NCBI GenBank assembly: GCA_902362775.1
Contig: CABIXV010000001.1
Coordinates: 388,654-452,653, forward strand
DNA length: 64,000 bases
Direction of reading: 5' to 3'
DNA from: Clostridiales bacterium
GTDB taxonomy: Bacteria > Bacillota > Clostridia > Oscillospirales > Oscillospiraceae
Shown here: piece by piece, positions 51,001-59,924 of the stretch
Layout: every line of letters begins with the position of its first letter
Numbering within the stretch: the first letter of the stretch is position 1
Position numbers and translations under genes: made by a program
The notes under the pieces: generated by a model
What the model was told of the DNA's origin: nothing
The model's database searches: none
The model's input: the letters and a program-made list of their open reading frames with translations, nothing else

Positions 51001-51606
51001 ATGTCTGGATCAAACAGCCGCCGCGGAATGGGCGGCAGGGATGTCATCACCGTGGGAATCTTCTCCGCCATCTACTTTGCCATAAACTTTGCCTTTATGC
51101 TCCTGGGCGGGCTACACCCGCTGCTATGGATTTTGATGCCGGGCTTTATCGCCCTGTTCACCGGCATCCCACACCTGATGATGTGCGCCAAGGTGCAGAA
51201 GGTGGGTTCAGTCCTGCTGATGGGCCTTATCACCGGGCTGATCTACTTCGTCACCGGCCAGTTCACCCCGGTAATCCTGGTCTCCTTTGTCATTGCCTGC
51301 GGCCTGGGGGAACTGGTCCGTGGCTGTACCCATTATACCAGCATCCGGGGAAACCTTGTGTCCTTCGTCCTGTTCTCCCTGGGCATGGTGGGCTCTCCGC
51401 TGCCCATCTGGCTGATGCGGGAGGACTTCCTGCGGCAGATCACGGAACAGGGGATGCCCGCAGACTATGTGAACACCCTGGCGGCACTGTCGTCCAGCTC
51501 CATGCTGGTGGTGCTGTTCCTGGCCCCTGTTGTGGGCGCGATCATTGGCGGCTTTATCGCCCGGGCCATGTTCCGCAAGCACTTTGAAAAGGCAGGCCTT
51601 GTCTGA
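51001..51606 (+). CDS. MptD-family ECF S component (cassette 3)
   Basis: A 201-residue membrane protein with about six helices and the family ending ARAMFRKHFEKAGLV. The ATG at 51001 follows AAGGAG; the longer frame from 50941 would run through the operator and is rejected. Its codon use is more G/C-rich than that of cassette 2. Confidence 0.87.
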   Translation: MSGSNSRRGMGGRDVITVGIFSAIYFAINFAFMLLGGLHPLLWILMPGFIALFTGIPHLMMCAKVQKVGSVLLMGLITGLIYFVTGQFTPVILVSFVIACGLGELVRGCTHYTSIRGNLVSFVLFSLGMVGSPLPIWLMREDFLRQITEQGMPADYVNTLAALSSSSMLVVLFLAPVVGAIIGGFIARAMFRKHFEKAGLV

Positions 51607-51607
51607 G

Positions 51608-52273
51608 ATGGAGCGGCGCATCTTTGACCCACGGGCCGGCCTGTGGCTTCTGGTGGCCGCCAATATCATCGCCTTCCGCCCCCATACCCTGTGGCTGGAG
51701 CTGGCACTGGTCGGCCTGCTGCTGCTCCTGATGGCTGCCCACGGGAAGTATTCCATGGCGGTCAAATGGGCGGTGGGCTATTGTGCCCTACTGCTCTTTC
51801 AGCAGTACATCCTGCCCGCCTCTCCCAAGATTATCGCCACCAGCTTTACCATTTTTGCCACCTACGCCCGCCGGATGTTTCCGTGCCTGATGACCGGATC
51901 GCTGATGCTGAAATGTACGCCTCTGCGGTATTTCATCGTGGGACTGCGCCAGCTCCGTGTTCCCCAGCGGCTGATCGTGGCCGTCTCGGTGACTCTGCGA
52001 TACTTCCCCGCTATCCGGGAGGAGATGGGCTATATCCGGGACGCCATGAAGTTGCGGGATGTCCGGGGGCTGGCCCGACTGGAGGGCACGGTGATACCTC
52101 TGATGGTGTCCGCCACCGAGACGGCGGAGGAGCTCTCCGCAGCGGCGGTGACCCGGGGAATTGAGGACCCCGCGCCTAAGACAAGCGCCGTCTTCCTGCG
52201 GCTGTCCCCGGTGGACCTGGCCGGGATGGCGGCGGGCCTTGTGTTGCTGGCGCTGTCATTTGTGGTACAATAA
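51608..52273 (+). CDS. EcfT transmembrane component (cassette 3)
   Basis: A 221-residue CbiQ-type protein with coupling motifs DAMKLRDVR and AVTRGIEDP. The ATG at 51608 comes one base after the S-component stop and was preferred to a longer frame overlapping that gene. It has about five membrane helices. Confidence 0.9.
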   Translation: MERRIFDPRAGLWLLVAANIIAFRPHTLWLELALVGLLLLLMAAHGKYSMAVKWAVGYCALLLFQQYILPASPKIIATSFTIFATYARRMFPCLMTGSLMLKCTPLRYFIVGLRQLRVPQRLIVAVSVTLRYFPAIREEMGYIRDAMKLRDVRGLARLEGTVIPLMVSATETAEELSAAAVTRGIEDPAPKTSAVFLRLSPVDLAGMAAGLVLLALSFVVQ

Positions 52274-52287
52274 GGAGGACCCTCGGA

Positions 52288-53670
52288 ATGATCTCATTTG
52301 AGTATGTTTCCTTTGGTTATGACGGCTCCCGGGAGACCCTGGCCGGCCTGAACGCCGCCATCCGGCCGGGCGAATGTGTCCTGCTGTGCGGTGCCTCCGG
52401 CTGTGGAAAGACTACGGTGACCAAGCTCATCAACGGCCTGATCCCGGCCTTTACCCCCGGCTGCCGCCTGGAGGGACGGGTGGAGGTGGACGGCCTGGAC
52501 CCCGCCAAGACGCCCATGCACCAGCTGGCCCGAAAGGTGGGATCGGTATTCCAGAATCCCAAGTCCCAGTTTTTCAATCTGGACACGGACAGCGAGCTGG
52601 CCTTTGGGCTGGAGAACGCAGGATGCCCGCCGGAAGAGATCCATGCCCGGGTGGCGGAGACCGTGGAGGCCCTTGGGCTGGAGAGCCTCTGCGGGCAGAG
52701 CATCTTCTCGCTCTCTGGTGGACAAAAGCAGCTGCTGGCCTTTGGCTCGGTCTACGCCATGGGCCCGGACATCTTTGTGCTGGACGAGCCAACCGCCAAT
52801 CTGGATCAGGAGGCCATCGCCCGCCTTCACGACGAGATCGCCGGTCTGAAGCGGCAGGGGCGCACGGTGGTCATTGCCGAACACCGACTCTACTTTCTTA
52901 CCGACCTGATCGACCAGGCATGGTATATCAGGCAGGGGAGCCTGTCCCGGCGCTTCACCCGTGAGGAGTTTCAGCGGCTGACTGATGAGGAACGGGAGAG
53001 GCTGGGCCTGCGCACGCTGTCATCGGCCCCCTGTACCCTGCCACCGGCGAAGCCGGCCGGGTCCGGGGAAGGCCTCTCTGTGGAGGGGCTGACCTGCGCC
53101 TTTCAGAAAAGAGAGGCGGTGTTCCGTGAGCTGTCCTTTTCCGTCCGGCCGGGTGAGGTAGTGGCTGTCACCGGGCCCAACGGCGTGGGTAAGACCACGC
53201 TCTCCCGCTGTCTGTGCGGGCTGCTGCGGGAGCAGGCAGGGACTGTCCGGCTTCACGGCCGCCCCCTGGGACGCAAGGAGCGGCAGCGGGCAGCCTTCTG
53301 CGTGATGCAGGATGTAAACCACCAGCTCTTTTCGGACAGCGTGTGGGGTGAGTGTCGAATATCCGCCCCGGATGCACCGGACGAAAAAATCGCCGAGGTG
53401 CTGGATCGCCTTCAACTGCTGTCCTTTCGGGAGCGGCACCCCATGGCGCTCTCTGGCGGACAGAAACAGCGGCTGGCGGTGGCCACCGCGCTGCTGTCGG
53501 AAAAGCCGGTGCTGATTTTTGACGAGCCCACCAGCGGCCTGGATTATGCCCGGATGGTGGAGGTGTCCGGCGTGATCCGGGATCTGGCCCGACAGGGCCG
53601 CATCGTGCTGGTGGTAACACATGACCAGGAGTTTTTGCAGCAGGCTTGTGACCGGGTCCTGCATCTGTAA
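52288..53670 (+). CDS. Two-domain EcfA ATPase (cassette 3)
   Basis: A 460-residue tandem ABC ATPase, about 40 residues shorter than the other two. Domain 1 has GASGCGKTT, LSGGQKQ and FVLDEPTAN. Domain 2 has GPNGVGKTT, LSGGQKQR and LIFDEPTSG. AAGGAGG precedes the start. An AraC-type gene follows by 11 bases, so regulator and ATPase are co-transcribed. Confidence 0.92.
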   Translation: MISFEYVSFGYDGSRETLAGLNAAIRPGECVLLCGASGCGKTTVTKLINGLIPAFTPGCRLEGRVEVDGLDPAKTPMHQLARKVGSVFQNPKSQFFNLDTDSELAFGLENAGCPPEEIHARVAETVEALGLESLCGQSIFSLSGGQKQLLAFGSVYAMGPDIFVLDEPTANLDQEAIARLHDEIAGLKRQGRTVVIAEHRLYFLTDLIDQAWYIRQGSLSRRFTREEFQRLTDEERERLGLRTLSSAPCTLPPAKPAGSGEGLSVEGLTCAFQKREAVFRELSFSVRPGEVVAVTGPNGVGKTTLSRCLCGLLREQAGTVRLHGRPLGRKERQRAAFCVMQDVNHQLFSDSVWGECRISAPDAPDEKIAEVLDRLQLLSFRERHPMALSGGQKQRLAVATALLSEKPVLIFDEPTSGLDYARMVEVSGVIRDLARQGRIVLVVTHDQEFLQQACDRVLHL

Positions 53671-53681
53671 GGAGGGGAACT

Positions 53682-54632
53682 ATGCTGGAGCAGATGATAG
53701 CGGGAAATGGCTTTCCAAAAGTGGTGGTGGAAAATGATCATTGCCGGGTCTTTCAGATGATGGGCGGCACCGGGGATGGGAGCATGACCCAGTACGACCT
53801 GTACCCCGGGATCACTTTGATGTATAACGACTTCCACATGGAGGATTACGACTCCGACCTGACCATTACCGGAGATCTGCTGTGCATCGACTATTGCCGC
53901 CAGGGACGGATGGAGTACCCGGCGGGACCGGATGCTTATTCCTATGTGGAAGCGGGGGACCTGAAGCTGGACCGGCGGCTGGAGCACCGGGGGCACTTTG
54001 TCTTTCCACTTTCCCACTATCACGGGATCACGGTGGGGCTGGAGCTGCCTCGGGCAGCCCAGGCCCTGGCCGAATGGGTGCGGGACTTTCCGGTGGACCT
54101 GTACCGCCTCCGAGACAAATACTGCTCCGGCCCCCACCCCAAGGTACTCCACGGGGCCCCTTCGCTGGATCATATCTTCCAGGAGCTCTATGCCGTACCG
54201 GAACAGATCAAGCTCCCCTATTTCCGCATCAAGACGCTGGAACTGCTCCTCTATCTGGATGCCCTGGAACTGCCCGCGGAGTCGGAGAAGCCCTACTTCT
54301 ACAAGACGCAGGTGGAGAAAATGAAAGCGATTCACCGCCTGCTGACCGGGGATCTGGAGCGTCACTACACCATCACTGAGCTGTCCCGGCGCTTTTCCAT
54401 CCCGACCACGGCCTTGAAAGAGTGCTTCAAATCGGTCTACGGCCAGCCCATCAACACCTATATGCGGTGCCTGCGCATGGACCGGGCGGCCCTCCTGCTC
54501 CGGCAGGAGCCCCATGCCGGCGTGGCGGAGATCGCCGGCCGGGTAGGGTATGACAGCGCCAGCAAATTTGCCGCCGCGTTCAAGGCGGTAAAGGGTAAAA
54601 CGCCCCTGGAATACCGCCGGGAGGGACAATAA
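53682..54632 (+). CDS. AraC-family activator (cassette 3)
   Basis: A 316-residue protein with a sensing N-terminus and a C-terminal AraC domain (YTITELSRRFSIPTTALKECFKSVYGQPINTYM, then VAEIAGRVGYDSASKFAAAFKAVKGKTPLEYR). It is the last gene of the ECF operon. It lies just upstream of the ABC pair promoter, so it probably activates both its own operon and the pair through the GGAGYRGA boxes. Confidence 0.9.
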   Translation: MLEQMIAGNGFPKVVVENDHCRVFQMMGGTGDGSMTQYDLYPGITLMYNDFHMEDYDSDLTITGDLLCIDYCRQGRMEYPAGPDAYSYVEAGDLKLDRRLEHRGHFVFPLSHYHGITVGLELPRAAQALAEWVRDFPVDLYRLRDKYCSGPHPKVLHGAPSLDHIFQELYAVPEQIKLPYFRIKTLELLLYLDALELPAESEKPYFYKTQVEKMKAIHRLLTGDLERHYTITELSRRFSIPTTALKECFKSVYGQPINTYMRCLRMDRAALLLRQEPHAGVAEIAGRVGYDSASKFAAAFKAVKGKTPLEYRREGQ

Positions 54633-54667
54633 ATTCTTCTGTCCAAACGGGACAGGATCGGCGGAGC

Positions 54668-54700
54668 GGAGCGGAAAAGAGCTTTTTTATCAGTTACAAT
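54668..54700 (+). promoter_or_regulatory. AraC-type box and -10 of cassette 3 ABC operon
   Basis: GGAGCGGA starts 27 bases before TACAAT (54695-54700) with no recognisable -35, repeating the spacing seen at two other cassette promoters. Confidence 0.6.
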
Positions 54701-54706
54701 GGCTGC

Positions 54707-54724
54707 GGTTAGCGAAAGCAAATC
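54707..54724. promoter_or_regulatory. Degenerate GGTTAG-N6 dyad before cassette 3 ABC genes
   Basis: GGTTAG-CGAAAG-CAAATC keeps the left half and the same spacer as the 42367 site, but the right half is altered. It overlaps the expected transcription start. Confidence 0.5.
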
Positions 54725-54755
54725 GCAGTCATTTCTTTTGAGAGGAGTCTTGCCG

Positions 54756-56525
54756 ATGAAAGAACGGACCTGGCTGAGCATCCTGCTCTCCTATGCCGGA
54801 CCCTGCCGGGGCAAAATGGCCGCCTCGGTGGCCCTGGCGGTGGTCAGCGTGGCAGGAGGCTTTGTGCCGTATCTGGGAGTCTATCAAATCCTGCGGCTGT
54901 TTGTGGAGCGTCGGGCGGGCCTGGAGGGCATCCTGCTGTGGTGTGGGGTGTGCCTGGCAGGCTACGCCGTCAAGGTGGCGGGCTATGCCCTGTCCACCAT
55001 GCTGGCCCATGTATCCGCCTATACCATTCTGGAGGGCCTTCGCCTCCAGGTGGCAGATCAGCTCATGAGGGCGCCCCTGGGCGAGGTGGAATCCCGGCCC
55101 ATCGGGGCCATGAAGAGCACCATCGTGGACCGCATCGAGGATGTGGAGCCGCCCCTGGCCCACATGATCCCAGAGCTGAGCTCTAACCTGCTTCTGCCCC
55201 TGGCGGTCGTCATCGCCATGTTCGCCATCGACTGGCGGATGGGCCTGGCCTTGCTGGTGACCATCCCAGTGGCCCTGGTCCCCATGGCGGCGGGGATGCG
55301 GTCCTACAACAAGAACTATGCCGCCTATATGGCGGCCAACAACCATGTCAACAGCGTCATCGTGGAATATGTGGAGGGCATCCAGGTGGTCAAGGCCTTC
55401 AGCCAGGGGGAGCGATCCTACGCCAAGTTCGCCCAGGCTGTGAGCTCTTTCCGGGACTTTACCCTGAACTGGTTCCGCTGCACCTGGGCCTCCATGAATC
55501 TGTGCCTGTCCATCCTGCCCACCACCCTGCTGGGGACCCTCCCGGTGGGCATCTATCTTTACCAGACCGGGGTGCTGGACCCAGCTCAGGTGACGCTCTG
55601 CCTGATGATGGCCCTGGGCATCGTCTCCCCGCTCATGAGAGCTACCGCATTCATCAACTCCATGAAGAGTATGCAGTTTGCGGTGAAGGACACCCGGGAG
55701 CTGCTGGACCTGCCCCAGCTCTCTCAGGCGAAGCAGGAGGCGGATCTGGACGGCAGCGGCATCCGGTTTCGGAATGTGGCCTTTTCCTATGGCGGGACGG
55801 GGGGCGCGGAGGTGCTCCATGACCTGGAGCTGCACATCCCCCAGGGGAGCTTCACCGCCCTGGTAGGGCCCTCAGGAGGCGGCAAGTCCACCATCGCCCG
55901 GCTGGCTGCCCGCTTCTGGGATGTGACGGCCGGCTCCATCACCCTGGGTGGGCGGGACATCCGGGAAATGCCTCTGAAACAGCTCTCCCAGGCCATCAGC
56001 TTCGTCACCCAGGACAACTTCCTCTTTGACTGCTCTCTCAAGGAGAACATCCGCCTGGGAAAGCCGGACGCCTCGGACGAGGAGGTGCTGGCGGCGGCCA
56101 GGGCGGCCCAGTGTGAGGAGTTTCTGGCCCGACTGGACCGGGGCTGGGACACCCCGGCGGGAGAGGCGGGCAGACAGCTCTCCGGCGGGGAGCGCCAGCG
56201 TATCGCCATCGCCCGCGCCATTTTGAAGGACGCCCCCATTGTGATTTTGGACGAAGCCACCGCGTTTACCGATCCGGAAAATGAGGACAAAATCCAGAGC
56301 TCGATCATGGCCCTCTCCAAAGGGAAGACCCTGCTGGTCATCGCCCACCGCCTGAGCACCATCCAGAACGCGGATCAGATCGTGGTGCTGGAAAAGGGGC
56401 ATATCGTGGACCAGGGCACCCAGGCGGAGCTGCTCCGCCGCTGCCTGCTTTACCAGAAGCTGTGGCAGGCCCACATCGGAGCCCAAGGCTGGGCAGTTAC
56501 ATCGGGCGCAAAGGAGGGACAGTGA
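54756..56525 (+). CDS. Exporter-fold ABC half-transporter A (cassette 3)
   Basis: A 589-residue protein with six membrane helices, then GPSGGGKST, QLSGGERQR, VILDEATAF and AHRLS. The ATG at 54756 follows GAGGAG; the longer frame from 54699 starts in the promoter and is rejected. It pairs with the next gene. Confidence 0.9.
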   Translation: MKERTWLSILLSYAGPCRGKMAASVALAVVSVAGGFVPYLGVYQILRLFVERRAGLEGILLWCGVCLAGYAVKVAGYALSTMLAHVSAYTILEGLRLQVADQLMRAPLGEVESRPIGAMKSTIVDRIEDVEPPLAHMIPELSSNLLLPLAVVIAMFAIDWRMGLALLVTIPVALVPMAAGMRSYNKNYAAYMAANNHVNSVIVEYVEGIQVVKAFSQGERSYAKFAQAVSSFRDFTLNWFRCTWASMNLCLSILPTTLLGTLPVGIYLYQTGVLDPAQVTLCLMMALGIVSPLMRATAFINSMKSMQFAVKDTRELLDLPQLSQAKQEADLDGSGIRFRNVAFSYGGTGGAEVLHDLELHIPQGSFTALVGPSGGGKSTIARLAARFWDVTAGSITLGGRDIREMPLKQLSQAISFVTQDNFLFDCSLKENIRLGKPDASDEEVLAAARAAQCEEFLARLDRGWDTPAGEAGRQLSGGERQRIAIARAILKDAPIVILDEATAFTDPENEDKIQSSIMALSKGKTLLVIAHRLSTIQNADQIVVLEKGHIVDQGTQAELLRRCLLYQKLWQAHIGAQGWAVTSGAKEGQ

Positions 56526-56526
56526 G

Positions 56527-58275
56527 ATGTTTCACAGTGTAGGACGGATCATGCGGTGGGCCGGAGCCTACCGGAAACGAATGGTGCTGGGCTTCGTGTG
56601 CTCCTTCTTCGCCACCTGGTGCACCGCCGGGCCGGTGGTGCTGGCGGCTTGGGCGCTGGGACAGCTGATTGTGGACGCCTGGGGAGAGGAGCGCCTGTCT
56701 CCGCACCTTCCCTGGCTGTGCCTGGGCGGGATCGTGGTGCTGATTCTTCTGCGGTTTTTCTTCACCTACTGGAAAAACCGGCTTCAGGAGAGTATCGGCA
56801 CGGAACGGGCGGCAGAGCAGCGGATGGAGCTGGGGAATGTGCTCAAGCGGGTGTCCCTGGGGTACTTCGCCAAAAACGACCTGGGAGACATTTTGGCAGC
56901 CCTCACCACCGAACTGAGCACCCTGGAGCTCCAGAGCATGAAAATGGTGGATGCGGTGGTGAACGGCTATATCCAAGTGGCCGTGATCCTGCTGTGTGTG
57001 GCGTTTTTCTGCCCGCCTGCCGCGCTGGCGGCGCTGATCGGTGTGCTGGTGTCCGCCTTTGCTCTGCGGGGGATCGGCCGCCAGAGCGCCCGCACCGCCC
57101 CGGTGAGCCACCGGGCTCAGGAGGCGCTGTCCGGGGCGGCCATTGAGTACATTCACGGTCTGCCGGTGGTCAAGTCCTTCGGCCAGGATGGCGTTTCTGT
57201 CCAGCGGTTTCGGGAGGCCTGCCGGGCAAACAAGGCCATCCGCATCAAAAATGAGTTCGGCTTTGTCCCCTGGAACTGTCTGCACCTGTTTGCTCTGCGG
57301 GCGGCTTCCGTGGGGCTGGTGCTCACCGCCGGCTGGCAGGCCCTGGCCGGCGCCCTTCCCCTCCAGTATTTCCTGATGATCGCCCTGTTCTCCTTTACCA
57401 TCTTCGGCAGTGTGGAGGCCATCAACGATGCGGCCCACATCCTGTCGGTGACGGACTCGGTGCTGGACCGTCTGGAGGAGCTGGAGCAAACCGATTTCAT
57501 TGACAAGGGAGGAAAGGAGGTCGTGCCGGAGCGCTTCGATGTGGCCCTGAGCCATGTGTCCTTCGGCTACGGCGGCCGCGAGGTGCTCCACGATGTATCC
57601 TTTACCGCCCCCCAGGGGACCACTACCGCCATCGTTGGCCCCTCCGGCTCCGGAAAGAGTACCATCTGCAATTTGGTTGCCCGGTTTTATGATGTGAATG
57701 CCGGCTCTGTCTCCGTGGGCGGACACGATGTGCGGGAGTTTACCTGCGAGAGCTTGCTGAGAAACATCTCCATGGTGTTCCAAACGGTGTATCTGTTCCA
57801 TGACACGGTGGAGAACAACATCAAGTTCGGCTGCCCGGACGCCACCCATGAACAGGTGGTGGCCGCTGCCAAGGCCGCCTGCTGCCACGATTTCATCTCT
57901 GCCCTGCCGAACGGCTATGATACCGTGATTGGAGAGGGCGGCTCCACCCTCTCCGGCGGGGAGAAACAGCGCATTTCCATCGCCCGCGCCATGCTCAAAA
58001 ACGCGCCTATCGTCATCCTTGATGAAGCGACCGCCAGCGTAGACCCGGAGAATGAGCACCTGATTCAGCAGGCTCTGTCCGCTTTGACAAAGGGGAAAAC
58101 CATCCTTACCATCGCCCATCGGCTGGCCACCATCCAGAGCGCGGACCAGATCCTGGTGGTGGAGGACGGCCGCATCGTTCAGCGGGGTACCCACGACGAG
58201 CTCATGGCCCAGGGCGGGCTTTACCGGCGATTCATTGAGATCCGGGAACAGGCCGAGGGCTGGAGACTGGCATGA
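56527..58275 (+). CDS. Exporter-fold ABC half-transporter B (cassette 3)
   Basis: A 582-residue partner that starts one base after the previous stop. Six membrane helices precede GPSGSGKST, TLSGGEKQR, VILDEATAS and AHRLA. The DtxR-like gene overlaps its stop (ATGA), coupling transporter and regulator expression. Confidence 0.9.
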   Translation: MFHSVGRIMRWAGAYRKRMVLGFVCSFFATWCTAGPVVLAAWALGQLIVDAWGEERLSPHLPWLCLGGIVVLILLRFFFTYWKNRLQESIGTERAAEQRMELGNVLKRVSLGYFAKNDLGDILAALTTELSTLELQSMKMVDAVVNGYIQVAVILLCVAFFCPPAALAALIGVLVSAFALRGIGRQSARTAPVSHRAQEALSGAAIEYIHGLPVVKSFGQDGVSVQRFREACRANKAIRIKNEFGFVPWNCLHLFALRAASVGLVLTAGWQALAGALPLQYFLMIALFSFTIFGSVEAINDAAHILSVTDSVLDRLEELEQTDFIDKGGKEVVPERFDVALSHVSFGYGGREVLHDVSFTAPQGTTTAIVGPSGSGKSTICNLVARFYDVNAGSVSVGGHDVREFTCESLLRNISMVFQTVYLFHDTVENNIKFGCPDATHEQVVAAAKAACCHDFISALPNGYDTVIGEGGSTLSGGEKQRISIARAMLKNAPIVILDEATASVDPENEHLIQQALSALTKGKTILTIAHRLATIQSADQILVVEDGRIVQRGTHDELMAQGGLYRRFIEIREQAEGWRLA

Positions 58276-58676
58276 GGGAGAACAGCAAGCGACAGCATCC
58301 CGCATCCTTACACGCTTCAGGCGAGGACTATCTGGAAGCCATCCTGATCCTTCATATGAAAAAGGGCACGGTGCGCTCCGTGGATGTGGCCCGACACCTG
58401 GGAGTTTCCAAGCCCAGCGTGTGCCATGCGGTGGCGTTGCTAAAGGACGGCGGTTTTCTCACCATGGATGAGGATTTCTCCCTATGCCTGACGGATGTGG
58501 GCCGGGAGGTCGCGGAGAGCATCTACGAGCGCCATTGTTTTTTTACAGAGAAGCTGATTGCCGCAGGGGTTGACCCCAAGGTGGCGGAAGCCGACGCCTG
58601 CAGGATTGAGCACATCATCAGCGCGGAGTCTTTTGAGCGGCTGAAAGAGGCGGCTAAAGGTATGAGGCAGGCGTAA
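58272..58676 (+). CDS. DtxR/MntR-like repressor (cassette 3)
   Basis: A 134-residue short DtxR-family protein: ASGEDYLEAILILHMKKG, VSKPSVCHAVALLKDGGFL and CRIEHIISAESFERL. It is the most diverged of the three copies, with a different C-terminus. By family it would need Fe2+ or Mn2+ to bind DNA. It is the likely repressor of its own operon. Confidence 0.87.
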   Translation: MRENSKRQHPASLHASGEDYLEAILILHMKKGTVRSVDVARHLGVSKPSVCHAVALLKDGGFLTMDEDFSLCLTDVGREVAESIYERHCFFTEKLIAAGVDPKVAEADACRIEHIISAESFERLKEAAKGMRQA

Positions 58677-58724
58677 CGCCTCATTCTTTCGGCTCCTGAA
58701 TAAGCACACTTAAAAGAAGCTGGA

Positions 58725-58760
58725 AAGGAACACCCCCTGCTTTGGCAGGGGGTGTTCCTT
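58725..58760 (+). terminator. Hairpin at the end of cassette 3
   Basis: AAGGAACACCCCCTGC forms a perfect 16-bp stem with its complement around TTTG. The T tract after it is short. Confidence 0.75.
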
Positions 58761-58893
58761 AATTGAAGCTGTTCAACCGTGCTCCGGCATTATTCCCGGC
58801 ATTTTGCTCGTGACGCAAGTACAGAAATTTATCAGAAATTAAACATAATTCAGGAGAGTATAATACATCCATTTTCCATAAAAAGGAGATGAA

Positions 58894-59604
58894 ATTACGA
58901 GCAGCGTCATTTCAGGAAAGCGTATTCTACTAATTGAGGAAAGCCAAGCACAGGCGGAGAGCATCCGAGCCTTATTGAGGAAAAACGGGGTTGATCCTTG
59001 CATCGCCTTGACAATCCAAAACGCGGTCAGCCAAATGATGATCCGCACCTTTGATGTAGTGGCTCTGGACGCGGATACCGAGGATGCTGCCCGTCTGATT
59101 GGTTTGCTGCTGGATCTTCGGCACGCAAAGAATACGCTTCTACTTATGTTCCCAATCGGTAAATCTGATGTTCGGGCGGCTTTTATGAACCGAGGGTTTG
59201 ATATGTGCCTTGCGGAAAACAGTCCCAAGGAGTGCTCTGCCGCTGTCTGTGCCCTGCTTCGCCGTCCGTCGGCCGATGAATACCCTACGGAGGCCGCACC
59301 GCCTGGCCGTATCATTTATAAAGATCTGATGATGGACCCCTTGCGCCAAAGGGTCACAATGCGCGGAAGTCAGCTCTCCTTTACAGCTCTGGAGTTCAAG
59401 CTCCTCTATTTCCTGGCCAGCAATCCCTCTATCGTCTTTTCCAGGGAACTGATCTATGAACGGGTCTGGAGGGAGAGCAGTCTCTACGGCAGTAAGAGCG
59501 TTAACGACCTGATCTGTTCTATACGAAAGAAGATGGGCCTGTCTCCTAAAGATACCGATTATATCAAGACAGTCAAGGGAGTCGGGTACTGTTTCGCTCC
59601 ATAA
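58894..59604 (+). CDS. OmpR-like regulator with degenerate receiver and no standard start codon
   Basis: A protein of about 236 residues. The first 120 (RILLIEESQAQAESIRALL ... FDVVALDADTEDA) form a receiver-like domain that keeps an Asp at the phosphorylation position but lacks the conserved Lys near its end (CLAENSPKECS). A winged helix follows (LSFTALEFKLLYFLASNPS ... IKTVKGVGYCFAP). The frame has no ATG, GTG or TTG before codon 28; a stop lies at 58879. An ATT at 58894, five bases after AAGGAG, fits best. The nearby ATG at 58889 touches the ribosome site and is out of frame. Either ATT is used or one base is lost. Confidence 0.7.
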   Translation: MTSSVISGKRILLIEESQAQAESIRALLRKNGVDPCIALTIQNAVSQMMIRTFDVVALDADTEDAARLIGLLLDLRHAKNTLLLMFPIGKSDVRAAFMNRGFDMCLAENSPKECSAAVCALLRRPSADEYPTEAAPPGRIIYKDLMMDPLRQRVTMRGSQLSFTALEFKLLYFLASNPSIVFSRELIYERVWRESSLYGSKSVNDLICSIRKKMGLSPKDTDYIKTVKGVGYCFAP

Positions 59605-59670
59605 TGTCGAAATAACACATATTCCGCCGCAAATTCTCTTTTAAGTCCACTTTGGGAGCGTAAGGAAACC

Positions 59671-59766
59671 ATGATGCACCGCTATTCTGTGGATAACGGC
59701 ACAAGAACCCACATCGCGACGAAATTTGCTTTCAAAGCATGGAATGAGATGGGGGAATATGAATAG
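59671..59766 (+). other. Possible 31-codon ORF in the 59.6-59.9 kb gap
   Basis: Between the regulator and the sigma-like gene are 320 bases with no clear gene. The only supported frame is a 31-codon ORF (MMHRYSVDNGTRTHIATKF...) seven bases after AAGGAAA. It might be a small protein or a gene remnant. Confidence 0.3.
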
Positions 59767-59924
59767 GTCTGCGCCTCCACTTTTCCACCATGGCAGGGCA
59801 ACAGCTTGGTCTACCGCTATCCTATTCTCCGGTGCCAATTTTCTTGCCTTGGATAAGAATTCCTCGCATGATGTCTCCTTGTGCTGAAAAATTTTATTTC
59901 AGAAAGAAAGGCGGGGGGATCATC

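Noticed and set aside
56497-58305. 602-codon minus-strand frame opposite an ABC transporter gene
   Set aside because: It is antisense to complete ABC motifs on the plus strand and has low-complexity His/Gly/Gln-rich content.
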